A stretch of 64,000 bases of DNA from Nitzschia sp. DOCU1 (taxonomy: Eukaryota; Bacillariophyta; Bacillariophyceae; Bacillariales; Bacillariaceae). Made by a program: the position numbers and the translations under genes. Positions 1 through 10,611 of this stretch are shown piece after piece. The number at the start of each line of letters is the position of its first letter. The stretch's first letter is position 1. The stretch is taken from NCBI GenBank assembly GCA_951394045.1, contig OX595993.1, positions 372,001 through 436,000 of the forward strand. Reading direction: 5' to 3'. The notes beneath the pieces were generated by a model. That model was not told the origin of the DNA and ran no database searches. It worked only from the letters and a program-made list of their open reading frames with translations.

Positions 1-1203
1 TTGCGTTGAAAGATACAGGCGAACGGCCTCAAATGCGAGGTCTTGAAGCGTTTGGTTGAGGAACATTTTCCCTCCCTCCAGAGTCGTTTGGTCGCAAATG
101 GGACCACCAGTACCACTCTTCGCCCCAACGAATGCCCCGGAGGGGTAATCCCACGACAAACTGCCTGATTTTTCGTGTTGCCATCCCAGCAAGCCCCTCA
201 CCAACAAAAAAGCGCCTTCTTCGCTTGTTTTGGCTATCTCCCATCGTTGTAGCAACTGAAAAAGTACACGATGGAAAACGAAAAGCCGAATCCGCCACAG
301 CGATGACGGAGATGGCAAATTGTCCGGGTTAAAAGACTCTTCGGTCATACCGGGGGACACGGCCCCAAAATAGTATTGTGGGTAATCTCTTGCTAATCGC
401 CTCATGTAGAGAATAGTAATAGCGCATAAGTTGGCGTAGGCCTGTTCCCATCGATAGAGAGTGGTGTCGACTCCGTTTGTTGACGATTGTTCAGGATCGT
501 TCTGTCGGCTCTGACCGTACGCTGATCCCGTCAGGAAAGATTGGATGGATTGGACTGTCGATCCCAAATCTGGCACGGGAAACCCCATTTTCGGTAGACC
601 ACGAGCTGATTCCGATCCCACAAATATGATTCGGGCGTTGTCCTTGAGAACGGAAGGGTGTTGATCCAGCAACGCGTGCAAAAATATGAGGTTTCCGATG
701 AGTTTATACTCAGCCAATGGTAACAGGCCTGTGGTTTCGTGATTTGCCAGACCTCCTCCCACAGAACCATATGAGTTAAATAAAATACCATCCACCTTCG
801 TGATGGAATCGGGGTGGCGACTTCTAATACTTTCAAGGCAAGGTGCCATATTGATCTGCACTGTCTCTCTAGGTCCAAACGGTTCAAAAGGGCACCATTG
901 CACCTGCAGTTTCAATCCTGTCGCTGCGAGATGCACACGAGCAGCTGCCAGGTGGTGCTCCTCCGACGGAGGATATGCCACGTAGATGGAAGCCGGGTAC
1001 AATTGCTTAATAGCCGCAAGCGTCAAAGAGTTTTGAGGCTTGGAAATGATGATGTAGACAGACGAGGAAGATGGGCTGGCATTCTCTAATGTCAACAAAT
1101 CTCGAGGTGTTGGATGATACCGCGGCGGTCCAATGAGGTGTCTTGCCGCCAGAAGAACCACGATGGGCCATATCCAAATGATCCAACGCATGGAGCCCGG
1201 CAT
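1..1203 (-). CDS. SDR-like membrane-anchored oxidoreductase, partial (3' end outside window)
   Basis: Reading the minus strand from the ATG at 1203 gives 401 uninterrupted codons that stay open through base 1, so the gene continues beyond the window. The N-terminus (MPGSMRWIIWIWPIVVLLAA) is a likely signal anchor. Later segments have the rhythm of a short-chain dehydrogenase/reductase: strand-like VYIIIS (about residue 43), DGILFNSYGSVGGG in the position of the NNAG region, RIIFVGSESARG, then a helix with YANLCAITILYMRRLA and FGAVSPGMTEE, which matches the SDR 'sv.PG.v.T' element. The classical TGxxxGIG and YxxxK motifs are not visible; Tyr is followed by Gln where Lys is expected. It could therefore be a divergent or non-catalytic SDR. 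Family placement is inference. It is divergently transcribed from the RING gene across about 300 bp. Confidence 0.6.
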   Translation of the reverse strand, partial: MPGSMRWIIWIWPIVVLLAARHLIGPPRYHPTPRDLLTLENASPSSSSVYIIISKPQNSLTLAAIKQLYPASIYVAYPPSEEHHLAAARVHLAATGLKLQVQWCPFEPFGPRETVQINMAPCLESIRSRHPDSITKVDGILFNSYGSVGGGLANHETTGLLPLAEYKLIGNLIFLHALLDQHPSVLKDNARIIFVGSESARGLPKMGFPVPDLGSTVQSIQSFLTGSAYGQSRQNDPEQSSTNGVDTTLYRWEQAYANLCAITILYMRRLARDYPQYYFGAVSPGMTEESFNPDNLPSPSSLWRIRLFVFHRVLFQLLQRWEIAKTSEEGAFLLVRGLLGWQHEKSGSLSWDYPSGAFVGAKSGTGGPICDQTTLEGGKMFLNQTLQDLAFEAVRLYLSTQ

Positions 1204-1507
1204 TGTTGCTGGAGCTCCACTAATAGTAGTGAAGTTGTTGATAGCCAGGATACAAAATATGCGAGAAGTGGGAGCAAATATTAACGATTCCTTCCGCCAG
1301 AAATGCGGTTGTTAGAAAACCACATCGGCCGTTATGAGACGTTATGTTCATGCAGGGATCTCGCTTTTTGGCGCCATCATTTTTCGCGGCGCGGCGTTTC
1401 GGCTTTTCGGATGATAATTCTATTATCGTGCTGAAGGAGAAGAAGTAGAGAGGCGACACTCACTTCGTACGATAGAAGCGCCCCCGTGACCGCTTGCATA
1501 ATCTACC
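1204..1507. promoter_or_regulatory. Divergent intergenic promoter region
   Basis: This 304-bp gap separates the start codons of the minus-strand SDR-like gene and the plus-strand RING gene. It must hold both 5' UTRs and promoters. I see no clear TATA box or conserved operator in it. Confidence 0.4.
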
Positions 1508-2926
1508 ATGAGTAGATTGGTTCCTCGCTGTTCTGCGGTCTTGATATCGTTGTACCTTCTGAATTCCGCCTTGGGCGGTTCCAACGATGACGAAGCCAGA
1601 CAAGGGACCGCGGTGGAATGTTACATGGACGACACGGACCTCACGTACTTGTACTTTGACGCTGAGACTCAGGTAGGGATAGAGCCACATCCCGTTTTTG
1701 AAGCATCTGGAATGCCAAAAATGGCAGTCCGCGAATGCTGGTGTGCACGGTTCTTGTCCAGGCATGGGGATTATTGCGAACCTCAGTTCGATACGTGCTT
1801 TGTCCCAGGGACCAGAGGGGAAGTCATATGCTCCAAGGATAACACGACCTTAAATGTCGCCCGTGGTGTATGGCCTTTTTCCATATTCTTGTCGGTGACC
1901 ACTTTGTATCTGCTGGTGGCTTCGGAGTCCGGTCGTAGAGCGCGGGGATATTGCAAGCGACAATGTGGCAATGGAAGGGCGCATCTTCGGAGGTGGCGAA
2001 TTGTAAGGCAAGAGCAGGGACCGAACATTGAAGGCAACTCCGAGATGCATCTCGAACGAGACGAAGAAGGTGGAGCGCTTGCAGTAACCCCATTATCCAT
2101 TGGGGATTCGTCTCCCAGCACGAGGGGAGATGCAGAACAAGCTGCGGAACCCGCTTTGCCGCTTACGGAGTTTGGTAGCTGGGAAAACTATACACAACTT
2201 TCGAATGAGCTTCGGTACATGTACCGGCACGAGCCAGAACGACTGGCGCGACTCTGGCAATCGGCGTGGCTTCGTGAACGGAGAACAGTTCTAAGGGGGG
2301 CGACCAGACGAGGAAGGCTGCAACGAGCGACCAGGCCTTGGGTGGCCCCTTCCAATGCAGAGAATAGAGTTTCCACGCAGATCTTGGACCAGCACCAATC
2401 GGAAAGTAATGTTGAGCAGCAACCTCCACGCGACAACGTATGGCCATGGTGGGATACGAGAAGGACGATCAGGTTGGAACTCAAAACAAAACGATTTCAA
2501 GGTGACTCCATGACAAGAAACATCACTAACCTGGAACATCCCTTGTCGGACGGCCATCACGAAAATTGCATTGGAGAAATCATGCCCCACAATGTGATTC
2601 CTGGTGAAGAAGTATTACAGCATGCAATCCCAGGAAAGAATGCCAATTCGGTCGAAACTCACCGTCCTTCCGCGACTGCCGAGGGCGAAGACACAGAGCA
2701 GGCTGCTAATGATTGTGCGATTTGTCTTTCGCAATTAGAAAATGGCGATTTGGTTGGTGATATTCCTTGCGGCCATGTTTTTCATAAGAACTGTCTCAAG
2801 GCCTGGGTTCCTAGATCGAGGCGATGCCCTCTGTGCAACCACGAAGGCATGGTGTCGTTCGAGGTACTGACCGGGCCAATACACAGAGGCCGGGGCGCGG
2901 GCACTGATTCGACACCCACGGCTTAA
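1508..2926 (+). CDS. RING-H2 E3 ubiquitin ligase, membrane protein
   Basis: This single-exon protein has 472 residues. An N-terminal signal peptide (residues 1-23, core VLISLYLLNSALG) is followed by a Cys-rich lumenal segment (residues 40-115, at least eight Cys). A single transmembrane helix around residues 120-138 (WPFSIFLSVTTLYLLVAS) leads to a long cytosolic region rich in Arg and Glu. A C-terminal RING-H2 finger spans about residues 403-443: CAIC, then CGHVFHKNC, then CPLC, giving the C3H2C3 ligand order. By family knowledge such type I membrane RING-H2 proteins transfer ubiquitin from an E2 onto membrane or endosomal substrates. No PA domain is recognisable in the lumenal part, which may be disulfide-bonded. 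The substrate cannot be inferred. Confidence 0.85.
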   Translation: MSRLVPRCSAVLISLYLLNSALGGSNDDEARQGTAVECYMDDTDLTYLYFDAETQVGIEPHPVFEASGMPKMAVRECWCARFLSRHGDYCEPQFDTCFVPGTRGEVICSKDNTTLNVARGVWPFSIFLSVTTLYLLVASESGRRARGYCKRQCGNGRAHLRRWRIVRQEQGPNIEGNSEMHLERDEEGGALAVTPLSIGDSSPSTRGDAEQAAEPALPLTEFGSWENYTQLSNELRYMYRHEPERLARLWQSAWLRERRTVLRGATRRGRLQRATRPWVAPSNAENRVSTQILDQHQSESNVEQQPPRDNVWPWWDTRRTIRLELKTKRFQGDSMTRNITNLEHPLSDGHHENCIGEIMPHNVIPGEEVLQHAIPGKNANSVETHRPSATAEGEDTEQAANDCAICLSQLENGDLVGDIPCGHVFHKNCLKAWVPRSRRCPLCNHEGMVSFEVLTGPIHRGRGAGTDSTPTA

Positions 2927-3041
2927 CGTCCCAGCCGGGCAGTGCCATGGTACAAGTGGATGCCTATGACCAAGGACGATAGTATCAAACGAGATGTTGA
3001 AGTCTGTCGCGGCCTTACGTCGGGAATGTTTTATCTGTTAC

Positions 3042-4780
3042 CTACAACATTTCTTCTCTGCGTCGCGGCGCACACTTGATGATATCATCGACGCGCAAAA
3101 TCATTTCGGCGGCTTCAGCCGCACTTGTGACAACTTGCAGTTTGCTCTTGTAAGATTCCATGACTCCAAGATCTTCCATACTGGCAATTGTTCCATTATT
3201 CATGTCGAGTCCATATGACGCTTTGCCCGCTGCGTGTGCCGCACGCAGCTGAGTGACCAGTTCAGCCGCATCGTAACCTCCATTATCCGCGATAATGGTT
3301 GGCAATTGCAAAAGAGCTTTTGAAAAGCTAGCCATCGCCAAGGCTTGTTTCCCAGGAGTTTCCTTCGCAGCCGTATCAATGGCATTGGCCATGGCGACCT
3401 CAGTGCTCCCACCGCCTGGCACCCTACGAGGGAACTTGATTGTTGCAACTAAAATACAGAGGGCGTCGTGAATAGATCGTTCGGCTTCCTCGAGAATGTG
3501 AGTACTACTTCCTCTCAGGACAATGGTGCAGGCAGCTCCAGATTTACATCCTCCCAGGCGAAGCACTTTGGTTTCTCCAATCATGATCTACGAGCAGCAA
3601 AGGCGCGGTGTCAAAATTGACCGGCGACGAACAAAGGAACAAACCCGAATCCAACGACTTTACCAACGGATGCGTACCTGTTCCAGGACATCGCATTCGC
3701 CCATAGTAACTTTTTCTGGATTATCAAAGGTACTGACAACGTCTCCACCAGTAACGGCAGCCAGTCGCTCAATCCCGTCGAAGTCGGCATGCTCGATAGC
3801 CATGACGCCGGCCTTGGCAAACAAGGATTCTGGATAGTTGTAAATCAGTTGACGATTGATGAATACATTACATCCGTGGGAAATGATCTTCTCCACCTTG
3901 CGCTGCATTTTGAGTTTTTCCGCCTGTTCAATTTCGGCCACTTTGTTGAGACTGTCCACCTGGACCCGACTTCCGTAAATTTTGATTTTATCCGTGTCCA
4001 TGCTCGTGTTTGCTAGAAGAATTTTGCAGTTCTCCAACCTTTTGGGCTGTCCAACGCCGATAGATTTTTCCAACAAGAATCCATCCTCCAAGTAAGACTT
4101 TCTTAGGCTTCCACCTGGCAACTTTAAGATTTGAATGTGGTCAAGGTTGGCACTTCCCTTGAGTCGTTCTACCGCACTGACACATAGTTCTGCAAAGTGC
4201 GCCTTTTCAGCACTGACGAGCTTGGACGACAAGGTCGTTTGAGCAATTTTGAGCAAGTCATCCCTGGTGACGTTGTCGGTGGCCATCTTTTCCAAAGCCC
4301 CCTTCGCGACCTTGCTGGCAAGTCTCCATCCTGCACAGATCGTCTGCGGATGGATGCGCTGCTGCAAAAGCAGCCGTTCGGCTTCCCTCAAGAGTTCACC
4401 ACACAACACAGCCACGCTAGTGGTTCCATCGCCGACTTCGTTGTCTTGCACTTTGCTCATGTCCACCAAGACTTTGGCGGCCGCATTGTCGAGAGGCACT
4501 TTGGACAGGATCGTCGCTCCATCGTTCGTCACGCTGATGCTTTGATCGTTCGGGTCAATGTGTTGGAGAATCTTGTCCATGCCTTTCGGTCCTAGCGTCG
4601 TTTTCACAAGATCCGCTATGGCCATGGCGCCGATCAGGGACGACAACCGGGCGTTTTCGCCCTACACGGTGCAGTGGATCGATGTGAGAAACGCGCAACA
4701 ATGTAAAACATGGTTCCTGAAAGAATGATGTGACGCACCTTGTCCACCTCGGTACCCATTCCCATGTACGCAGACTCCAT
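3042..4780 (-). CDS. CCT2: T-complex protein 1 subunit beta (CCT2 chaperonin)
   Basis: Three exons on the minus strand: 4739-4780, 3678-4661 and 3042-3587. The introns are 77 bp (4662-4738) and 90 bp (3588-3677), both GT-AG and phase 0. The spliced product is 523 residues, close to the 535 of animal CCT2. Group II chaperonin signatures are clear: [35 protein letters not shown], and the ATP-hydrolysis loop GDGTTS near residue 91. The C-terminal half has [21 protein letters not shown] and [10 protein letters not shown], and it ends near [12 protein letters not shown] is the hetero-oligomeric cytosolic folding machine for actin and tubulin; beta is one of eight ring positions. The short first exon (14 codons) was chosen because TEVDK|GENARL aligns with the subunit's N-terminal segment. 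The precise start is the least certain part. Confidence 0.93.
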
Positions 4781-5171
4781 GATTGATGTGATTCTTGTGT
4801 ACGTGCAGGTCTTAAAGTAGCTAGGCTTGGCCAAGTGGGATGACAATCTACAGAAATAGAGCGGCAATGATCATCCATCTCGTCCCTTCTCTCTCCGCAT
4901 TGCTCGTTTTAGCAACCTCATAACCTAAAAAGATTTTTCGTCGTGTGGTGATGTGGCAGTGCACACGAGAACACGGACGAAGCCGGACGCGGGCTCGCGG
5001 CGGCGCGCAACATTGTTACAAACAACACTTTTTCGAAGAGCTTCTCTCTCCCGTATCTCAAGGCGATCCATGATCGCTCGTGTCGTGTCATCATACTTCC
5101 ATCCGACATGACATGACCATAAACCAAGAAAGCGTCGGACCTAAGCAGTCCTCGTCCCCAGGAACGAAATC
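4781..5171. promoter_or_regulatory. Divergent promoter between CCT2 and the FKBP/TPR gene
   Basis: The start codons are 391 bp apart and face away from each other. Both neighbours are protein-folding factors, so shared regulation is possible but not shown. No RNA gene or repeat is visible here. Confidence 0.35.
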
Positions 5172-6212
5172 ATGACTATGGAAGTATCTTCGAGCAGTAG
5201 TCCCGAGTGGAAGGAACTTCCTGCCACACCAGGACCCTCCGGTCTTTTCCTTCGGATCATCCAAGAAAGCTCGGCGTCTTCAATGGTCGCAGCAGCGTCT
5301 TCTGAGGATGGCCCACGGGCCATTCACTCCGATGATACGGTCTTGATCAATATTGTGGGAAGACAAGCCGACAAACCCCAGCATTCGAATGGTCCGATCT
5401 TTCAACAAGCCAAGAGCTGGCTCGTCACTGTTGGGGAACCCTTCTCCACGATCCGACCTGTGGAACTTGCGCTGCTGCAGATGCAGCAAGGACAGACGGC
5501 ACAAGTATACGTCGAGGCCTCAAGTCGCTACCACCCGTTTGGTACGACTACGCGGCGCAAATATCACAAGGGAGGAGACCAGGAACCCTACACGTTACCG
5601 ACGGGATCAAGCCTTCTTTACGAAATCACTGCTATCCAGATTGTCATGGACACGTCCCGCCTCAATCCGTACTTTCCCATCCAAAAGGCATTAACAATGA
5701 AAAATATGGCCAATGATCTATATCAAAATGAATGGCAACTACTTGTGAAACAAGAAAACGCTGCACCTTCAACATCAAGGAAAAACTCGAGGGAACGGGC
5801 CATCTATTTGTACGAAAAAGCCGCAAAATCTATGACGGCTCTCTTGGATGGGACTTACTTTGCCAACGTCGAACCAGATCACCCACAACGAAAGCAATGC
5901 AAAACGATTCTTATGGATTCTAGGAACAATGTCACCGCAGTTTATCTGAGAGCAAAACGGTGGAAACAAGCCCGCGAGGCAGCCAAGCTGGCCTTGAAGG
6001 ACGATGCCAAGAATCCAAAGGCGCAGTTGCGGAATGTCAAGGCGCACGTGTTGGATCCACATGTAGACGTAGAGGAGGCGGAACAAGCGCTAGAAAAAGC
6101 CGAGGGTGTCATCTGTTATAAGGATGCAGAAGAGAAGGAGTTGAAGCAGCTCCGAATGCAGTGGAACAGAAAAATGAAAAACGATAGGAAATCCCGTGTA
6201 AACATGTCCTAA
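5172..6212 (+). CDS. FKBP-like / TPR co-chaperone-type protein
   Basis: Single exon, 346 residues. Residues 20-160 have the layout of a divergent FKBP-type domain: GLFLRIIQE, then DDTVLINIVGRQ, VELALLQMQQGQTAQVYVEASSRYHPFG and SSLLYEITAIQI. The order resembles the FKBP core, including the YGxxG-like segment (YHPFG) and the final LxYEIxxxxI strand. The C-terminal half is helical and TPR-like: ALTMKNMANDLYQ, RAIYLYEKAAKSM, NNVTAVYLRAKRWKQAREAAKLAL and NPKAQLRNVKAHV, in the FKBP38/AIP arrangement that binds Hsp90 C-termini. Several aromatic active-site residues of true prolyl isomerases are not obvious, so the domain may be non-catalytic. The start is the first ATG after an in-frame gap; ATG at codon 3 is an alternative. 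Confidence 0.7.
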   Translation: MTMEVSSSSSPEWKELPATPGPSGLFLRIIQESSASSMVAAASSEDGPRAIHSDDTVLINIVGRQADKPQHSNGPIFQQAKSWLVTVGEPFSTIRPVELALLQMQQGQTAQVYVEASSRYHPFGTTTRRKYHKGGDQEPYTLPTGSSLLYEITAIQIVMDTSRLNPYFPIQKALTMKNMANDLYQNEWQLLVKQENAAPSTSRKNSRERAIYLYEKAAKSMTALLDGTYFANVEPDHPQRKQCKTILMDSRNNVTAVYLRAKRWKQAREAAKLALKDDAKNPKAQLRNVKAHVLDPHVDVEEAEQALEKAEGVICYKDAEEKELKQLRMQWNRKMKNDRKSRVNMS

Positions 6213-6514
6213 ATTTTCGAGATTTATTGAGCCGACCCATATTCCATAAATTTTTGGGCATAGATTTCCCCCGGTAGGTGATGCCAAAGTACGTCGTTTC
6301 GGATAAACGGGTCATTTATCCCCCGATAAGTGATGCTCTAATGAACTACCAACATTTTAAATACTACTATTAAAGCAAAATAGTTCTACAACACAACAGC
6401 AAAGTTGTGTGCTTAACAAAGTATAGTACAGCGCCTCTCTATGGTGCCTTTCCGAATTTGCAATAAATGAAATCCCCCAGCAGTCATTCAAAGTGGAATG
6501 AAGTTGGTTTTTGC
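6213..6514. other. Convergent 3' intergenic spacer
   Basis: This spacer lies between the stop codons of the FKBP/TPR gene and the bestrophin gene. It is AT-rich and holds a short direct repeat of a CCCC-GGTA/GATA-G-TGATG core at about 6270 and 6318. No gene is seen. Confidence 0.4.
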
Positions 6515-7945
6515 TTAGACGGAAAACTCGTCGTGATACAAGAGTTCGGTCGCCTCCGATGCATCTTTGCCCTCCCGCATGTAAGGCCGCTTACCAGAAT
6601 TCATGCGGCGACGAGCAATATCTGCATATTCGGGGCCATCGGTATCATTTATCATCAAGTACGTATCTTCAAACACGATTTTAGCGAAGGAGAGGCAACT
6701 TGGGTAGAGCGTGGGTTTGTTCGGTTGAGTACGGGGTACGAGAAAGCAAGGAATGTCGTCCAAAACCGGTGCTATCCATGGCAACTTACTCAAAATCATT
6801 ATCGTCATTTCCAAAAGGATCATCCAGTTCAATTGATACCAGTTCTAGGCCCACGAATCCGTATGTCAAGAGAAAGACTAGGACGCAATGTTCGTACATG
6901 AGGTTGACTGCATCGTCTTTCAAGAAAACCATGGGCAAAGTGAAGACGTATACCAAGACAATGGTCCGCGTCATTTGAATTAATGGAAAAGGGACCGGCG
7001 TTGTCAAAAACTTTCTCATGCCGAACCAGCCCGACATGAAACTTCGCCATGCCATAAAATCGGTTGTTTACATATTCGCAAACGTACGATGAGGAATTTC
7101 TCCAGCAAAGATAAAATGTTCGAAACTAGCCTGAGGACGTACCTGTCTATGGTGCCCAGCAATTTCAGCTCCTGGGGTACTTGTAAGGGGCTTGAGAGCC
7201 TTTTCTTTTGGCTGCACACTGTTTCTCGCAATAAAAACGCCAAACGCAAGGGAACCCGCATCGAGTCGGTCTTTTCTGAAGTTGTCGTCTGAGCATAGCG
7301 GCGCCACTCCGTAGCGGGAGTACAATAATCCAGTTCGAAGCCGGAAAGCTCTGGCACTTCCCACGCAGGCACTTTGTAGGTGCTGTACTCAATAACCGAA
7401 ATACAAGCACGCAGCATAATCATGGTGCGGTACGCCAGTTCATTCCTCCAATCTTTGTCGGCGCGGCTCAAATTATCGTCACGCCTCGTCAAAACAAAAG
7501 CCGTCTGCAGCAACTCACGGGTTTCCCGGTACATGACACCAAGGTAACCACGGCATTCATTATACCGAGAGAGGGCGGTATTAATACGCGAAACCACCAA
7601 GAATGACACAATTACTCCAGCATAGCTGTGGCCTTGTCCACTAATGCCGACGTCGACAATGTCATATTCCTTGAGTTTCGTCCAAACGATCATAAGCACC
7701 ACATTCGCAGCGCAGTAGGTTATTACCTGCAAAAGATCGGAAGCATTGGGGGGACATGGCCAGGGTCAGAATTCTTGTTTCGATCCTGGAAGATGGCGCT
7801 CTTTCAATAGTTCTCATCCACCCACGACGGAACTCACCCGAGGCCACAGCGATCCCAAGCATTGAAACATAACTTGAATATGATTGCTGGAGTCATATGC
7901 TACCGGCCCTCGAGGGGCGGTCACACCTTCGGAGTGCCAAGTCAT
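6515..7945 (-). CDS. Bestrophin-family anion channel
   Basis: Four exons on the minus strand can be joined into a 383-residue frame: 7838-7945, 7088-7726, 6790-7010 and 6515-6698. The introns are 111, 77 and 91 bp. Family hallmarks include SRINTALSRYNECRGYLGVMYRETREL in the N-terminal half. Near the end of the membrane domain are TTPVPFPLIQMTRT, the helix VLVYVFTLPMVF, and TYGFVGLELVSIELDDPFG, the acidic Ca-clasp-like segment. The last splice reads NDFD-CLSFAKIVFED, as expected for the family. Bestrophins are pentameric chloride/bicarbonate channels. Algal members sit in thylakoid or plasma membrane and tune photosynthesis or inorganic carbon supply; which applies here is unknown. The second intron is the least secure: its acceptor was chosen because it keeps frame. 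Confidence 0.82.
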
Positions 7946-8454
7946 TTTCCAAAGAAAGGCTTGCTGGCGTTGGTTTTATGTTGCTATGGGGTAAGGGATG
8001 TGTTGTGGATGACAACCTCGTGCTCAGTGCTGTTGGTTTAGACTGGCAGGAGGAACAACTTGTGTGAGACAATAAAAAGGATACGAGGTAGAGTGGGAGC
8101 ACCCGCGTCGTTTATGAGTCGTAGTGACACAATAGATGATCACGTGGACAAATGGTGTGTACTATCGACTATGATACGACCATGTTAAGACAGCGAAATC
8201 GGACGATGGATGTGTGTCGTACTTCGCGGCGTTCTTCATCAGAAAAATGGGTTTGAAAAGGAAGGCGAAGGATCGCTCTTCGCCCGATTCTCGACCTGGC
8301 GGCTTCCGCCGCTTCCGTGGCAAAACTAGCTGCGCTCTGGCGAAGTGCAGACGAGGTCGAGTAGAGAGAGTAGATTTGAGGGGATTGGTGTTGACTGACT
8401 AAAAGCTAGATACACACTGCGTGTGTTTTTCCATTGTGAGCATGGAAAGGTAGT
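7946..8454. other. Intergenic region 5' of the bestrophin gene
   Basis: It carries the upstream region of the bestrophin gene and then about 350 bp of sequence with only short open frames. No supported gene is seen. Confidence 0.3.
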
Positions 8455-8982
8455 CTTGGTAGCCCCAAGAGATGCAAGGTGGGGTTCGGTACCTACATAT
8501 CTTTATGAGTGTATATATGATAGATAAAATATTAGGGCGGCACGCTCGGAACATATTTATATACGGCCCTATACATATATCGTTTTTCGTCACTAAGTTT
8601 ATGGGGGGCCAACGCCGTGTTGTGGAAGCCGTACGCGAACGTGACCATCCCCTGCTTTTTTTGCGACCAGTTCGATTGCCATTCCGCGCGATCCACAAGC
8701 GGTCATGTCGGTCAAGCATTTTGTGACCGCGCGGGATTGCCGCGGAATTGCAATCGAACTGGTCGCAAAAAAGCAGGGGATGGTCACGTTCGCGTACGGC
8801 TTCCACAACACGGCGTTGGCCCCCCATAAACCTGAAGACGAAAAACCATCCTTATATACAGCCTTATAAATTATATGTTCCGAGCGTGCCGTCCTTTCAC
8901 CTTACCTATGATGCATATATCAGTATAGGTACGTCGATACGTATCTCCCGACCCCCACCTTGCATCTCTTGGTAGCCCCAAG
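8455..8982. repeat. 528-bp fold-back (MITE-like) inverted-repeat element
   Basis: The two halves are inverted copies of each other. The inner arms (about 8599-8685 and 8748-8832) are almost identical for more than 80 bases, differing by one T in a T-run and a few substitutions. The outer arms are diverged but still alignable, for example GCACGCTCGGAACATAT on the left against its complement on the right. Both ends carry the 15-mer CTTGGTAGCCCCAAG, itself a CTTGG/CCAAG palindrome, followed inward by GAGATGCAAGGTGGGG. The loop of about 60 bp at 8690-8745 is GC-rich. Open frames inside run on both strands as mirror images and are not genes. I find no target-site duplication. Confidence 0.85.
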
Positions 8983-9930
8983 TTCCGCCGCGCATGCATG
9001 TCGTTTTGCTCGGGTCAGTGCCACACCCACCACGTTGGCCTTTTATCCGCCCAAAGGGCGTCCGGCGTGGCAGGCTCCCTCATATGTGCCCTTTCTAAAG
9101 GGTCACACAATGGGACGCATTTTAGAAAGGGCGTATACGAGGGGCGCATTGGAATCAGCCGATCAAAACACGTTGGCTGACCGGGCGTCCGAGAATGTCT
9201 GGCAGCGGCGGACAGGCGCACTCACCCCCAGTGCTCGCCTGTTTTGCCACGTTCAGAGTAGAAAAGGTTGCTTTTCGCCATTTTGACAAGACTGGTTTCA
9301 TGTGTTTTGTTGGTGGTTACTGGACTCGTGACTACTGCTGGAGCTATGATAGGGGCACGACATCCTGCAGGAATAGCTGTTCTATCAACAAATAGTAATA
9401 GGAAATTCGAACCGTCGCAAATCTCGGGTTTTGTGTATTGGTGTGTTATCTCCTCCAATTGTCTCCGTGATCATGCAGCAGTGAAGATTCGCGGCGGCGG
9501 CGGCGGCGTCGTCCTCTTGGTAGTATTACTGTTACTACCGTTGCAGTTCGGTTTAAATGCTACCGCCAGGAGCGCCATGATTGTTACGAGAGGGGGGTTG
9601 TTTGAGCGATAGAAGTATATCAATCAGAACAGCGAGAACAAGCACAACTAACATACTCCCCGGCCCCAACGATCAGGAAACGAGTGCAATAAAACCTGTA
9701 CGGCAGGACTATCTTGCTCAGTCTACGACCCACTTCTGTAGGGATTTGCAGTCGGCGAATACAAAGCCATACTACTGGCGTTACAAAAGAAAGGGTTCCC
9801 CGCCACTACCCTAGAGTAGAGTAATTGCATGTATTATGGCTTGTCTGTGTTGCTAAAGCCAAATATCCCCGATGGCGGTCGATTTCGACTGAGCGAAGCA
9901 ATGTGCTGCTCCAAAGATATTGTATTCTCC
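8983..9930. other. Intergenic region with no supported gene
   Basis: An inverted pair, TGCCCTTTCTAAA at about 9088 and TTTAGAAAGGGC at about 9120, could form a hairpin. A GGC trinucleotide run lies near 9490. A 114-codon frame at 9268-9612 has two hydrophobic stretches but the second is coded by low-complexity repeats. I do not call it a gene. Confidence 0.3.
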
Positions 9931-10611
9931 CTAACAAGACATCCGTCGCATCATTTTTCGAGTGCTTTTGAGGTAGTTTTCAATATCAGCATTGTCTTGT
10001 TCGGCCCGTTCAACCGCATCGATTTTTGCTTGAATGGCCACCAGGCGATATTTTTCCGAGATCCTGCTTTCGTCAAACGTTCCCTGCTTCTTTTGACGGA
10101 TTTGCTCTTCCCAGACGACTTGCTGAGATTCTTGGCGGAGCCGGTCCCCTTCCACCATAAGCTTGTTCTCTAAACCTCGCGTGCAAAAGTTTTTATCGGT
10201 GCCCTTTTCAATCGCCTTGACAATTTTGTTGTTGTCTTTCTCGATCTTCTCGTACTCTTCAGTAGTCATCCACCGTTCCGACATTTCATTTGGATCCGTG
10301 AGAGTGGAGGGAGCTTCAACAGTTGCCGCCTCCAGAAACTCAATCGAGGTGCGACGCTTCACGGGCTCCGAGCGACCCGGCAAGTAAACCTCGATTGTCC
10401 CTACAGTTTGAATAGATGCGCGGCGTCTCCTAGTTGTCGAACCTTCTTGCTTCATCGACGATCGACGAGGCTGACGATATCGCAGGAAACCTCCCGATTT
10501 CTGCGTATGGGCCTCGTCTGGATCTTCGTACCCGTACTTGTTCGCAGCAACGGCATCAGGATCTTCGTAGCCATACTTGGCTGTGTCCTCCATGTTGGGT
10601 TTCGGGGCCAT
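9931..10611 (-). CDS. YGYEDPD-repeat protein of unknown function
   Basis: The ATG at 10611 was chosen because it sits in a good context (CACCATGGCC) and begins the conserved part; an upstream in-frame ATG at 10737 would add 42 low-complexity residues. The product has 226 residues. It starts with two copies of KYGYEDPD (residues 12-19 and 25-32) and continues with a basic Arg/Ser stretch (RRSSMKQ, TTRRRRASI) that contains RRxS-type phosphorylation-like sites. A strongly charged coiled-coil-like C-terminal half includes EEYEKIEKDNNKIVKAIEKG and TRGLENKL. Small diatom proteins with YGY-acidic repeats are common, but their role is unknown to me. Nothing here suggests an enzyme. Confidence 0.75.
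   Translation of the reverse strand: MAPKPNMEDTAKYGYEDPDAVAANKYGYEDPDEAHTQKSGGFLRYRQPRRSSMKQEGSTTRRRRASIQTVGTIEVYLPGRSEPVKRRTSIEFLEAATVEAPSTLTDPNEMSERWMTTEEYEKIEKDNNKIVKAIEKGTDKNFCTRGLENKLMVEGDRLRQESQQVVWEEQIRQKKQGTFDESRISEKYRLVAIQAKIDAVERAEQDNADIENYLKSTRKMMRRMSC

Noticed and set aside
8472..8829. Pairs of short open frames on both strands at 8.4-8.9 kb
   Set aside because: They are the same sequence read in the two arms of the fold-back repeat and show no protein motif.
9268..9612. A 114-codon frame with two hydrophobic stretches
   Set aside because: The second stretch comes from GGC and TTA/GTA repeats; no good start context, splice structure or family.
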